Positions 35,533 to 44,985 of a stretch of DNA of 64,000 nt are shown one piece after another. A program made the translations under genes and the position numbers. Each line of letters begins with the position of its first letter. The first letter of the stretch is position 1. Below the pieces are notes generated by a model, which saw only the letters and a list, made by a program, of their open reading frames with translations, did not search any database and had not been told where the DNA came from. The DNA is from Streptomyces sp. HSG2 (GTDB taxonomy: Bacteria; Actinomycetota; Actinomycetes; Streptomycetales; Streptomycetaceae): assembly GCF_016598575.1 (NCBI RefSeq), contig NZ_CP066801.1:3534001-3598000 (forward strand), written 5' to 3'.

Positions 35533-38500
35533 CTATTCGACGACCTTCTCGATGGCCACGCTGCCGGAGCCCGCGACCGTGCCGTTCTCGTTCTCCAGCC
35601 GGACCTGGCCGAAGAAGGCCCGGCCCTCCGGAGCGGCGGCCCGGACCGTGACGCCGGCCGAGACCGTCGCGGACGCGCCCGTCTCCAGCCGGAGCGGAGC
35701 GGAGTCGGCGACGGTGACCGCCCCGAGGGCCTCGGAGAAGTACACGTCCCGGTAGTCGTACTCGGTGGAGCCGGACGGCACCGAGTAGCCGTAGACCTCG
35801 ACGCGGTAGGTGCCGGCGGCGGGTTCGGAGACGGAGACGGACTCCTCCGAGTCACCGTCGGCGGACTGCCCGACGACCGCGCCGTCCTGGTCGTACACCG
35901 TGAGGTCCAGGTCGGCGGCGGTGTCCGAGACGCCGCCGATGGCGACGTCCAGCGACTCGGCGCCCTCGGGAACCTCGACGGTCGTCGTCAGGGCCTCGCC
36001 CTGGGCGATCGACGGACGGTCCGACGCGGCGGAACCGAGGGGGCCGCCGGCGAGCAGGGCGTCGATGGCGTCCAGGTCGTTGGTCACCGTCCAGGACGCC
36101 TCCACGGGCGTGCCCACCCGGGCCTCGGGCACCGTGACGGACTCGGGCTCGAAGGTGGCACCGAAGACGGCCATGTCCAGGGTGTACGGGTTGTTCAGCA
36201 CCGGCGAGGTGCGCCGGGCCTCGACCTCGATCTCCCAGACACCGGGCTGCGGGTCGGCGTACGAGCGCACGTCGGGGCGGCAACCGTTCCCGTCGAGGTA
36301 GTTGTTGTAGCAGTAGGGCGTGGAGGTGGTGTCCACCGGCACGCCGTACGGGTGAATGGAGATGAACCGGGTCTGGCTCGCGTCGGTCAGACCCCCCATC
36401 GCCACCTCCAGCGCCTTCGTGCCCTCGGGCACGGTCACGAAGTGCGACTCGGGGGCGTTGCGCTGGACGGAGCCGGAGACGGACAGGCCGCCCTCCAGCG
36501 GCTGGGCGACCACGACCGTGGCGAGCATCAGCGTGTCGGTGCCCTGGGTGCGAGGGTCGTCGATCTCCAGGATGGCGCTCTTGATGCCCTCCGTGCGGGG
36601 CCTGGCCTCCACGGTGACGGTCACCGGCTCGTCCAGCGGCAGACGCACCTCGTCGGAGCCGACGACGCGGAAGGTCCGCTCCTCGTTGTTCGCGAAGCGC
36701 AGCTCGTGCCGGATCGCCCGGTCCTCGCCCGAGGTCCTGGTCAGGGTGATGTCGTACGTCCTGCGCTCGCCGGCCTCCAGACCGCCCTCGCGGTCGTACA
36801 GGCCCGTGCCGTACCCCGGCGTTTCGAGGTACTCGTCGATGGCGGTGTCGACCGGGGCCTGGACCGTGTACGTGTGGGCCGTCGCGCCCGCGCGGATGGA
36901 GCGCCAGGCGTCGGGCACGTTGATCAGGCCCGCGCCCTCCTCGTACGCCTGCACCCCGCGGATGTGGTCCGCGGTCGAGGTGAGTGCCGTGCGCAGGGTC
37001 GCGGGCGTCAGCTCGACGCCGTCCCGCTTCGCCGCCGACAGCAGCAGTGCCGCCGCGCCGGCGGCCTGCGGGGAGGCCATCGAGGTGCCCTGCAACATGC
37101 CGTAGCCCGCGGGCAGCTCGTAGCCGGCCTCGGCGACTGAGGAACCGGGCGACCAGGTCTGGATCGTGTTGATCGAGGCGCCGGGCGCGACCAGGGTCGG
37201 GGTGAATCCGCCGTCCTCGCGCGGACCGCGCGAGGAGAACGGCATCATCTGGTACTTGGTGCGCACCTCGGAGCCGTAGTTCGCGGCCCACGTCTCGCGG
37301 GAGACCGAAGCACCCACGGAGATCACCTTGTCGGCGACGCTCGGGTCCCCGATGGTGTTGGCCCCGGGGCCGGAGTTGCCGGCGGAGATCACCAGCTGGA
37401 CGCCGTAGGTGTCGATCAGTCGGGTGTACAGCTCGGCACGCGCGTTGTTGCCGTCGTTGAGGGCCGGGAGGCCGCCGATCGACATGTTGACGATGTCGAC
37501 GCCGCGATCGACGACGAGGTCGATCATGCCCTCGGTCAGCGCGACGTTGGTGCAGCCTCCGCTCCAGGTGCAGGCACGAGAGGAGACGATCTTCGCGCCG
37601 GGCGCCGCACCGTCCATTCGACCGCCGAAGAGGCCGTTGGCGGCGGCGATGCCCGCGACGTGCGAACCGTGCGATCCCTCGATCACGCCGATGTTGACGA
37701 AGTCGGCGGTGTCCCCGTCGCCGTTGTAGACGACGTCCTCGCGGATCTCGATCACGAACGGCTGGCGCTCGGCCACGTCGGTGGACGGGTCGTCGGTGCC
37801 GAAGTACCCGATCTGGAAGTCGTCCTTGTACGGCTTCATCGGAGTGTCGTCGGTGAAGTCGTTGTTCCCGTTCAGGTCGACGCGGACCGTGCCGGCGTCG
37901 TCGTCGTAGAGCATCCCCCAGGAGTCGGTGGTGTCGCCGTCCCGGTTCGCGTCGCCGTCCGCGTCGCCGCCGATGGTGTAGGACTCGCGGAAGGAGCTGA
38001 TCCGGTAGGAGCCCTCCGGGGCCTTCCAGGTCTCGCCGCCGTAGGTGAAGGCGGGGCCGGTGACGGTGCTGACCATCGGCCGCCAGGTGCGGTCGCCGTC
38101 GACGACGGGGTCGGTGGCGGTGACCCAGTCGACGATCTTCCGTTCGCCGGTGGTGGTCTTCTGGAGCGCCGGATGGGCCAGGTCGACCCCGGAGTCCAGG
38201 ATGCCGATCGTGATGCCGCGACCGTCCGCCTCCGGGTTCTGGCGCACGAAGTCGACGGCGCCCGTCTCGAAGGACGGGTTGTAGGGGTTCTTGGCGGGCG
38301 TACGACGGTCGGGACCGTCGTACTTGCCCTTGGCGCCCTTGGGCGCGCCCTTCGCGGTGTCCCCGCCCGGCGTCGGGTCGTCCAGCGGGATCTCCTCGCG
38401 CAGGTCGATGCCGTGCACGGAGGAGAGCTTCACGGCGGCGGCGATGGCCGCGTCCGCCCGCTCGGTGGGGACGGTGGCGCGTACGTAGCCGAGCTTGTCG

Positions 38501-38847
38501 TGGGTGAGGCCGACGGCGCCGCCGGGCACGGCGTCGAGTTCCTCGGCGACGCGCTCGGTGTCGCCCGGCGCGGTCGCGATCATCATCGTGACGTTCTTCT
38601 CGCCCTCGGCCTTGGCCTCGGCGAGCCGTTCGGCGTCGTCCGAACCGAGCTTCTCGTGGGCGGACTTCGCCGTTTCGTCGGCCCGCGAGACGGGGACGGT
38701 CGGAGCGGGCCCGTCCGAACCGTCGGCGGCGAGGGCCACGGGCACCGGTCCGGCGGCGGCCAGCGCCGCGACGAGCCCGGCGGCCACCGCGACGCGTGCG
38801 GCGCGTCTCGCTCCCGGTATCGGTTCGTTCTGGGGGGTGTGGGTCAT
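35533..38847 (-). CDS. large secreted subtilisin-like serine protease (S8)
   Basis: 1104 residues from the ATG at 38847; the ATG at 38853 touches the AAGGG ribosome site, so the second is preferred. A signal peptide is clear (RRAARVAVAAGLVAALAAAG then an AxA site near VALAADG). An I9-like prodomain follows (ATAPGDTERVAEELDAVPGG). Catalytic triad: Asp in IGILDSGVDLAHPAL, His in GSHGSHVAGIAAAN, Ser in GTSMASPQAAGAAALL. The long C-terminal part has beta-sandwich, PPC-like repeats (VPEGTKALEVAMGGL; VPEGAESLDVAIGGV), as in large actinobacterial subtilases. It should be exported and degrade extracellular proteins. A perfect inverted repeat lies about 140 bp upstream of the start. Confidence 0.95.
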   Translation of the reverse strand: MTHTPQNEPIPGARRAARVAVAAGLVAALAAAGPVPVALAADGSDGPAPTVPVSRADETAKSAHEKLGSDDAERLAEAKAEGEKNVTMMIATAPGDTERVAEELDAVPGGAVGLTHDKLGYVRATVPTERADAAIAAAVKLSSVHGIDLREEIPLDDPTPGGDTAKGAPKGAKGKYDGPDRRTPAKNPYNPSFETGAVDFVRQNPEADGRGITIGILDSGVDLAHPALQKTTTGERKIVDWVTATDPVVDGDRTWRPMVSTVTGPAFTYGGETWKAPEGSYRISSFRESYTIGGDADGDANRDGDTTDSWGMLYDDDAGTVRVDLNGNNDFTDDTPMKPYKDDFQIGYFGTDDPSTDVAERQPFVIEIREDVVYNGDGDTADFVNIGVIEGSHGSHVAGIAAANGLFGGRMDGAAPGAKIVSSRACTWSGGCTNVALTEGMIDLVVDRGVDIVNMSIGGLPALNDGNNARAELYTRLIDTYGVQLVISAGNSGPGANTIGDPSVADKVISVGASVSRETWAANYGSEVRTKYQMMPFSSRGPREDGGFTPTLVAPGASINTIQTWSPGSSVAEAGYELPAGYGMLQGTSMASPQAAGAAALLLSAAKRDGVELTPATLRTALTSTADHIRGVQAYEEGAGLINVPDAWRSIRAGATAHTYTVQAPVDTAIDEYLETPGYGTGLYDREGGLEAGERRTYDITLTRTSGEDRAIRHELRFANNEERTFRVVGSDEVRLPLDEPVTVTVEARPRTEGIKSAILEIDDPRTQGTDTLMLATVVVAQPLEGGLSVSGSVQRNAPESHFVTVPEGTKALEVAMGGLTDASQTRFISIHPYGVPVDTTSTPYCYNNYLDGNGCRPDVRSYADPQPGVWEIEVEARRTSPVLNNPYTLDMAVFGATFEPESVTVPEARVGTPVEASWTVTNDLDAIDALLAGGPLGSAASDRPSIAQGEALTTTVEVPEGAESLDVAIGGVSDTAADLDLTVYDQDGAVVGQSADGDSEESVSVSEPAAGTYRVEVYGYSVPSGSTEYDYRDVYFSEALGAVTVADSAPLRLETGASATVSAGVTVRAAAPEGRAFFGQVRLENENGTVAGSGSVAIEKVVE

Positions 38848-39606
38848 CGGCATCCCTTGTGCGTAGGGGGACGAGTGAGGCGGTCGGGGCCCGCCGGCCC
38901 CGGTCGCGGTCCGGAATCCGGTCCCGGACGACCGCTCAGCCTGACGCAGATTCGGGGGGTTTGGGGAGTGGTGATCGCGGCCGTTCGGGCGCATGGCGTA
39001 CTTCCGCCATGCGCCACCGAGGATCTTCCGGGCAGCCTGTGACATTCCTGTGTGTGCCGGGGTGCCCTCGCGTGGGGCGGGTGTGTCGGATGCCGCCGGC
39101 CGTCCTCCGCGAGGGGGAAGCCCGTGTCACCCGCGGCGGCGGCCGACTGGGCGACCCGGGGGGACGCCGGGCGGTGAACCGCGAACGACGGATTCCGGAC
39201 GTTCTTGGGGCCCGCCCGCCCGAGGAAGACGATCGTCCGGGGCTTCTCCGCGGGAGGGCGAGCGGAGCCGACCCGCGCGGGGACGGGGGATGCCCGGCGG
39301 GGGCCCCGCGCACGGGTTCGCCGCTCCGCGTGCCCGCTCGGTCGGCGGTGGTCCCGAAGCCGCGACGGCGCTCGCGCGGGCGGGCTGTCGAAAGGGCAGT
39401 CCGGCGGGGGTGGGAGCCCCGAGGCGCCGCCCGCGTGCGGTCGGTGGCCCCTCGCGAGCGAGGGCGCTGCCGGCGTTCGTGGTCCGGGTCGGGGCGTCCC
39501 GAGAAAGGCCGGAATCCGCTCGACCCCGATCGTTCCTGGCAACTCCGTCGAGCGCGCGGAGGTCTTGTCCCCCGACCGTGCCGGTGGAGTGAGAAGGGGA
39601 TGGGAC
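38848..39606. other. 759-bp divergent intergenic region
   Basis: Lies between two genes for secreted proteins, the subtilase (minus) and a serine hydrolase (plus). It contains the inverted repeat at 38988-39015. Long open frames cross it on both strands, but their translations are Arg/Pro/Gly-rich and protein-unlike, so I call no gene. Confidence 0.5.
38988..39015. promoter_or_regulatory. perfect 11-bp inverted repeat upstream of the subtilase
   Basis: Arms GGCGCATGGCG (38988-38998) and CGCCATGCGCC (39005-39015) with the 6-base spacer TACTTC. The 28-bp size and position 141-168 bp before the start suit a repressor or activator site. No terminator is needed here, because no gene ends nearby. 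Confidence 0.6.
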
Positions 39607-40803
39607 ATGGGCGGGAAGAGGATGGTCGGGGTCGCCTGTCGGCTCGTCGCGGCCGCCGCGGCGCTGTCGCTGGCGCTCACGGGGTCGGCTCTGGCCGCGA
39701 CACCGACCGCCGGGCGGGACGGCGACCGGTCGACCGGGGTCGCGGAGGTCGAGCGGAACGGGGGCCACCGGGGCACTGTCGAGGCGCTGCGGACGCTCGT
39801 CCGTCAGGGGGTGCCCGGTGCCACCGCCGAGGTCCGGGAGGGCCGACGGGTCCGGACGGTCACCGTCGGTGTGGGGAACCTGCGCACGGCGGAGCCCAGG
39901 TCGACACGTGACCGCTACCGGGTCGGCAGCATCACCAAGACCTTCGTCGCCACCGTGCTGTCACAGTTGGAGGCCGAGGGCAGGCTCTCGCTGGACGACA
40001 CGGTGGACCGCTGGTTGCCGGGGGTGGTCCAGGGCAACGGTCACGACGGAAGCGGGATCACCGTCCGCGCCCTCCTCGACCACACCAGCGGCGTGTACGA
40101 CTACACCTCCGACGAGGAGTTCGCCCGCGCCCACCTCCTCGAGGACGGCTTCCTTCGCCACCGGTACGACACGCTGCCTCCCGAGCGCCTGGTGGCCGTC
40201 GCCATGGGACACGAACCGCTCTTCGCCCCGGGCACGTCCTGGGGGTACTCGAACACCAACTACATCCTCGCCGGGATGGTGATCGAGGAGGTCACCGGCG
40301 CCTCCTACGCCGACGAGATCCGGCGTCGCGTCATCGACCCGCTGGACCTGGAGGCGACGTCCGTACCGGGTACCCGCGTCACCATGCCGCGTCCCTCCGG
40401 TCGCGCCTACTCCAAGCTCGATCCCACCGGGACGGGGCGGACCCACGACGTCACCCGACTCAATCCGTCCATCGCCGGCGCCGCCGGAGAGATGATCTCC
40501 AGTTCGGCGGACCTGAACCGCTTCTACTCGGCGCTGCTGGGCGGCCGGATCCTCCCGGCCGAACAGTTGGCCCGGATGAAGAGCGTCATCGAGGCCCGGG
40601 ACGGTCTCGGGTACGGACTCGGCCTGACCCGGACCGAGTTGAGCTGCGGTGTGGTGGTCTGGGGTCACGGCGGCGGTGTCCACGGCTCCGTGTCGCAAGC
40701 CGTGACCACCGAGGACGGGAAACACTCGCTGGCCTACAACCTCAACAGCGACTGGGTCGGGGACGGTCAGGGCGTCGTGGAGGCCGAGTTCTGCCGGGGG
40801 TGA
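39607..40803 (+). CDS. secreted serine hydrolase (class C beta-lactamase / D-Ala-D-Ala carboxypeptidase family)
   Basis: 398 residues; ATG at 39607 after GAGAAGGGGATGGGAC. Signal peptide RLVAAAAALSLALTGSALAA. Serine-transferase motifs are SITK (Ser-x-x-Lys nucleophile, in VGSITKTFVATVL), YSN (WGYSNTNYILAGMVIEE) and HGGG in place of KTG (VWGHGGGVHGSVS). This is the S12 family, whose members are DD-peptidases, esterases or beta-lactamase-like enzymes. It should act outside the cell, perhaps on cell-wall peptides. The gene ends at a strong terminator and seems monocistronic. Confidence 0.92.
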   Translation: MGGKRMVGVACRLVAAAAALSLALTGSALAATPTAGRDGDRSTGVAEVERNGGHRGTVEALRTLVRQGVPGATAEVREGRRVRTVTVGVGNLRTAEPRSTRDRYRVGSITKTFVATVLSQLEAEGRLSLDDTVDRWLPGVVQGNGHDGSGITVRALLDHTSGVYDYTSDEEFARAHLLEDGFLRHRYDTLPPERLVAVAMGHEPLFAPGTSWGYSNTNYILAGMVIEEVTGASYADEIRRRVIDPLDLEATSVPGTRVTMPRPSGRAYSKLDPTGTGRTHDVTRLNPSIAGAAGEMISSSADLNRFYSALLGGRILPAEQLARMKSVIEARDGLGYGLGLTRTELSCGVVVWGHGGGVHGSVSQAVTTEDGKHSLAYNLNSDWVGDGQGVVEAEFCRG

Positions 40804-40841
40804 GGTCGAACGACCGGAGGTCGCGGGCCCCTCGCCCGGCC

Positions 40842-40875
40842 ACCCGCTCGTCCCCCGGGTGGGGGACGAGCGGGT
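40842..40875 (+). terminator. terminator of the serine hydrolase gene
   Basis: Perfect 15-bp stem ACCCGCTCGTCCCCC / GGGGGACGAGCGGGT with a 4-base loop, 38 bp past the stop. Confidence 0.9.
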
Positions 40876-40980
40876 CACCCGCCGCGGGGCCCGGGCGGGG
40901 GACCGACTCCCGGCGCCGGACGGGCGACGTTGGTGGGGTGCGCCATGACCGGCGTGTCACCCGCAGAGTGAGGAAGCGAA

Positions 40981-41162
40981 TGATCACGCAGAGGGAGATC
41001 GTCCGAAAGATCTCCGCCGAGACGCCCACCCGACTCGACGAAATGGACGGCGAGCGCTACCGGCCGCATGTGGTCCCGATCTCGACCACCGCAGTACCCG
41101 TCGTGGCCACCGCCGTGCTGGTCATCGGCGCGGCGTCGGCCTTGGCGTCGGCCTTGGGATGA
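40981..41162 (+). CDS. small membrane peptide 5 (60 residues)
   Basis: ATG at 40981 with GAGGAAGCG upstream; the C-terminus ends just before a hairpin. A charged N-terminal half (MITQREIVRKISAETPTRLD) is followed by one hydrophobic helix (VVPISTTAVPVVATAVLVIG then AASALASALG). It has the same size and layout as small peptides 1-4, and the tail recalls peptide 3 (AITAALG). It lies convergent to the second M1 aminopeptidase, just as peptide 4 lies by the first. Function unknown. Confidence 0.6.
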
Positions 41163-41163
41163 G

Positions 41164-41184
41164 CCCGCCGCGGCTCGCGGCGGG
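41164..41184 (+). terminator. terminator of small membrane peptide 5 gene
   Basis: Perfect 9-bp arms CCCGCCGCG and CGCGGCGGG with a 3-base loop, starting 1 bp past the stop codon. Confidence 0.75.
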
Positions 41185-41430
41185 GGCCGGGCCACCGGGC
41201 CGGTGATCTCGGCCTCCGCTACGCGAGCGGGTCCGCGCCCCCGAGGGCGGTCCGGAGTGCTCACGGAGGCGACACCCGACCCGCCGGGACCGGCGTCCCC
41301 GCCTACGCCGCCCTTGCCCCGTCCGCGTGGCCGGAGGCCCTTCGACGACCGCCCCCGCCCGTTCGCGGACGAGTCCGGGCGAGGCCCCGCCTTGGCGACG
41401 ACGCCCGGCCCGGTCCCACCCCTCCCGGGT

Positions 41431-44010
41431 TCAGTTCCACCCGGCCGCCGCGTCGCGCCGTTGCGCGCGCAGCGCGCGGGCCAGGTCGTCGCGGGCCTCC
41501 AGCACCAGTCGACGCAGCGCGGGCGCCGCGTCCGGGCGCGCGCTCAGCCAGGCGTCCGTCGCCTCCAACGTGGCCGGGTTGTCCAGGAGACGCGGATAGA
41601 GGCCGGCGACGACGTCCATGCCGATCTGGATGGAGCGCTCGTCCCACACCCGCTCGATCGCCGCGAAGTAGCGATCGGCGTAAGGGGCCAGCAGCTCCCG
41701 CTGGGAGGCTTGCGCGAATCCCTCGATGGTCGCCGCCACCAGGGCGTTGGACAGCGTGTCGGACTCCACGACGTCCTCCCAGGCCCGAGCCTTCACGGCC
41801 GCCGAGGGACGGGCCGCCAGGCAGCGCACCTGGTGTCGCCGGCCCGAGGCCGTGTCGTCGCGCGCCAGTTCCGTCGCGAGCATCGCCTCGTCGGCGACCC
41901 CGTGCGCGGCCAGCGGCCCCAGGAAGGCCCAGCGCAGCTCGCGGTCCACCTCCAGCCCCTCGATCCGCTCGGAGCCCGACAGCAGGTCGCCCAGCACCGT
42001 CAGGTCCGCCTCCCGGGACGCCACACCGGCGAAGAACCGGGCCCAGGCCAACTGGTGTTCGCTCCCGGGCCGCGCCTGCCGCAACTCCCGCACCGCGCCG
42101 TCGGCCAGTCGTCGCTCCCCGGTCTCCCGCCACTCCGGGGCGGCATAGTGCGTCACGGCCGACCCGGCCCACGCGTGCAGCATCTGCAGGACGCCGATAT
42201 CGGACTCGCGGCCGGCGAAACGGAGCACCAGATCCACGAAGTCCCGTGCGGGCAGCAGGGCGTCGCGGGTCAGATTCCACAGGGCGGACCAGCACAGGGC
42301 GCGGGCCAGCGGATCCGTCAGATCACCGAGGTGGCAACGGAGGGTGTCGAGGGACGCGGTGTCGAACCGCATCTTGCAGTACGTCAGATCGTCGTCGTTG
42401 ACCAGGACCAGGTCCGGCGTGGCGTTCCCGGCCAGTTCCTCGACGATCGTCCGCGCCCCCGAGACGTCGACCTCGGCCCGCGCGTACCGCTCCAGGGCGC
42501 CCGCCTCCGTCCTTCGGTACAGACCGACGGCGACGCGGTGAGGACGCAGTTCGGGGTGATCCTCCGACGCCTCCTGAAGGATGGTCAGCTCGTCTACGGA
42601 GCCGTCGTGGGCCGACACCACACGCGGGGTCAGGGTGTTGACGCCCGTGGTCTGCAACCAGGATCGGGCCCAGCCCCTCATGTCCCGCCCGCCGGTCTCT
42701 TCCAGTACCGAGAGGAGGTCACCGAGCCGGGTGTTCCCGTAGGCGTGGCGTTTGAAGTAGCGCCTGGCCCCCTCCAGGAACGCGTCCTGCCCGACGTACG
42801 CCACGAGTTGCTTGAGCACCGAGGCGCCCTTGGCGTAGGTGATGCCGTCGAAGTTGAGCTTGGCGTCCTGCAGATCCCGCACGTCGGCGGTGACCGGGTG
42901 CGTGGAGGGCCACTGGTCGGCACGGTACGCCCACGCCTTTCGACGGTTGGCGAAGGTGATCCAGCCGTCGGTGAATCGCGTGGCGCCCACCAGCGAGAAC
43001 GAGCCCATGAAGTCGGCGAAGGACTCCTTCAACCACAGGTCGTCCCACCATTCCATGGTGACCAGGTCGCCGAACCACATGTGCGCCATCTCGTGCAGGA
43101 TCACGTTGGCGCGGCCCTCGTAGGACGCCTGGGTCACCCTGCCGCGGAAGACGAACTCCTCCCGGAAGGTGACGAGTCCCGGGTTCTCCATGGCGCCGAG
43201 GTTGTATTCCGGCACGAACGCCTGGTCGTACTTGCCGAACGGGTAGGGGTAGTCGAAGTGGTCGTGGAAGAAGTCCAGCCCCTGCTTGGTGACGAGGAAG
43301 ATGTCATCGGCGTCGAAGTACGGGGCGAGGCCCTTGCGGCACAGCGCCCCGAGGGGGATCCGCAGCCGGGTCCCGTCCGGCAGGTCCCGCTCGTAGGTGT
43401 CGGTCACCCGATGGTAGGGACCGGCGACGACACAGGTGATGTACGTGGAGATCGGCCTCGTCTCGGCGAACCGCCACACACCGTCCTCTCCCCGCTCGCC
43501 GGCTCCGTTGCCCCACACCGTCCACTCCCTCGGGGCCCGGACCTCGAAGCGGAACGGGGCCTTGAGGTCGGGCTGTTCGAAGTTGGCGAAAACCCGACGG
43601 GCGTCGGCGGGCTCGTACTGGGTGTAGAGGTAGACCTCGCCGTCCTCCGGGTCGACGAAGCGATGCAGCCCCTCTCCCGTGCGGGAATAGGCGCACCGGG
43701 CGTCCACGGTCAGCTCGTTGTCGGCGGCGAGGTCCTCCAACACGATCCGGGAGCCGTCGAACACCTCGCTGGGGTCCAGGTCCCGGCCGTTCAGCGACAC
43801 GGCGGTCACGCTCGGTGCCACCAGGTCGGCGAAGCTCGTCGCGCCGGGTTCGTGGCAGCGGAAGCGGATGGTGGTGACGGACCGGAAGACGTCGTCGTCG
43901 GCCCGGTCGCCGACGGCGGAGCACACGTCGAGAAAGACCTCGTACCCGTCTACGGACAGCAGGGCGGCCCGCTCCCGGGCCTCGTCGCGGGACAGATTCT
44001 CACCGGGCAC
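41431..44010 (-). CDS. pepN: aminopeptidase N, M1 family (copy 2)
   Basis: 859 residues, the same length as copy 1 and clearly paralogous along its whole length. GTG at 44010 with AAGGGAG upstream. It shows GAMENPGLVTFRE (exopeptidase motif), zinc site HEMAH (first His at residue 306) and the second Glu in DDLWLKESFADF. The C-terminal ERAP1-like domain ends in RAQRRDAAAGWN. It should be cytoplasmic. Differences from copy 1 around GAMEN and the S1 region may change the preferred N-terminal residue. Confidence 0.95.
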   Translation of the reverse strand: MPGENLSRDEARERAALLSVDGYEVFLDVCSAVGDRADDDVFRSVTTIRFRCHEPGATSFADLVAPSVTAVSLNGRDLDPSEVFDGSRIVLEDLAADNELTVDARCAYSRTGEGLHRFVDPEDGEVYLYTQYEPADARRVFANFEQPDLKAPFRFEVRAPREWTVWGNGAGERGEDGVWRFAETRPISTYITCVVAGPYHRVTDTYERDLPDGTRLRIPLGALCRKGLAPYFDADDIFLVTKQGLDFFHDHFDYPYPFGKYDQAFVPEYNLGAMENPGLVTFREEFVFRGRVTQASYEGRANVILHEMAHMWFGDLVTMEWWDDLWLKESFADFMGSFSLVGATRFTDGWITFANRRKAWAYRADQWPSTHPVTADVRDLQDAKLNFDGITYAKGASVLKQLVAYVGQDAFLEGARRYFKRHAYGNTRLGDLLSVLEETGGRDMRGWARSWLQTTGVNTLTPRVVSAHDGSVDELTILQEASEDHPELRPHRVAVGLYRRTEAGALERYARAEVDVSGARTIVEELAGNATPDLVLVNDDDLTYCKMRFDTASLDTLRCHLGDLTDPLARALCWSALWNLTRDALLPARDFVDLVLRFAGRESDIGVLQMLHAWAGSAVTHYAAPEWRETGERRLADGAVRELRQARPGSEHQLAWARFFAGVASREADLTVLGDLLSGSERIEGLEVDRELRWAFLGPLAAHGVADEAMLATELARDDTASGRRHQVRCLAARPSAAVKARAWEDVVESDTLSNALVAATIEGFAQASQRELLAPYADRYFAAIERVWDERSIQIGMDVVAGLYPRLLDNPATLEATDAWLSARPDAAPALRRLVLEARDDLARALRAQRRDAAAGWN

Positions 44011-44321
44011 GGACGGTACTCCCTTGGCGCTTTCGGCATGCGGACTGGGCAGATCCTGTCACGTGGTCCAGCCGGAGGGCACGAGTGAGGGCGGCCGACC
44101 CGCGACGGGCCACGTGAAGGGCGTGTCGCGTGGCCCGCGCCTCCTGCCCTCGCCCTTCCCTCCCTCTTTCCCGGGCCCGTGGGGGCGTCCCTCCGGGTCT
44201 CCCGGGCCCGGCCCCCGTCCGCGCGGAACGGGGGCCGGGGCGCCGGGGACGGGAATGGACCGGCCGCGACCGGTGTTGACACAGGTCGATCCGAGATCCA
44301 TCAGCACTCACGAGGAGAGAC
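44011..44321. other. 311-bp divergent region with a GC hairpin
   Basis: It has a perfect 12-bp hairpin (CCCGGCCCCCGT 44207-44218; ACGGGGGCCGGG 44228-44239). A TTGACA at 44276-44281 could be a -35 for the plus-strand DsbA-like gene, though no good -10 follows. The hairpin is odd in a divergent region, since no gene ends there. Confidence 0.5.
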
Positions 44322-44960
44322 ATGTCGGTCAAGACGCCCGTCGACTTCTGGTTCGACCCGCTGTGCCCCTGGGCCTGGATGACGTCCCGCTGGGTGCTGG
44401 AGGTCGAGAAGCTGCGGGACATCGAGATCCGCTGGCATCTGATGAGTCTCGCGGTGCTGAACGAGGAGCGGCTCGACGAGCTGCCCGACAGATACCGGGC
44501 GATGATGGAGACGGAGGCGTGGGGGCCGGTCCGGGTCGTGATCGCCGCACAGGAGGAACACGGTGCGGAGGTCCTCGGTGACCTGTACACGGCGATCGGC
44601 ACCCGGGCCCACAACCGCCGGGAGGGAATAGGCAAGGACACGGTGGTCGCCGCGCTCCGCGAGGTGGGGCTCCCCGAGTCGCTGATGGGCCACTGGGACG
44701 CCACGCCGTACGAGGCGCAGTTGCGCGCCTCCCACAAGGAGGGCATCGACCTGGTCGGGCAGGACGTCGGCACGCCCGTGGTGGCGCTCCCGGGCCCGGA
44801 CGGGGAGCCGATCGCGTTCTTCGGCCCGGTGGTTACCCCCACGCCCCTGGGCGAGGAGGCCGCCCGCCTGTGGGACGGAGCCGTCGCCGTCGCGTCGGTA
44901 CCCGGCTTCTACGAGCTGAAGCGCACCCGCACCAAGGGGCCCGACTTCGGCAATCTCTAG
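44322..44960 (+). CDS. mycothiol-dependent nitroreductase-like DsbA-family protein (Rv2466c type), resolving Cys absent
   Basis: 212 residues; ATG at 44322 after GAGGAGAGAC. Thioredoxin fold with an inserted helical domain. The opening VDFWFDPLCPWAWMTSRWVLEV and the later DVGTPVVALPG (cis-Pro) and FYELKRTRT tail match the Rv2466c family of mycothiol-dependent reductases. Rv2466c of Mycobacterium tuberculosis has CPWC; here the motif is CPWA, so only the nucleophilic Cys remains and resolution would need mycothiol (a monothiol mechanism). Mycothiol is the actinobacterial low-molecular-weight thiol, which fits the host. Confidence 0.88.
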   Translation: MSVKTPVDFWFDPLCPWAWMTSRWVLEVEKLRDIEIRWHLMSLAVLNEERLDELPDRYRAMMETEAWGPVRVVIAAQEEHGAEVLGDLYTAIGTRAHNRREGIGKDTVVAALREVGLPESLMGHWDATPYEAQLRASHKEGIDLVGQDVGTPVVALPGPDGEPIAFFGPVVTPTPLGEEAARLWDGAVAVASVPGFYELKRTRTKGPDFGNL

Positions 44961-44985
44961 CGGCCCGAACCGGGCGGCCGGTGGA

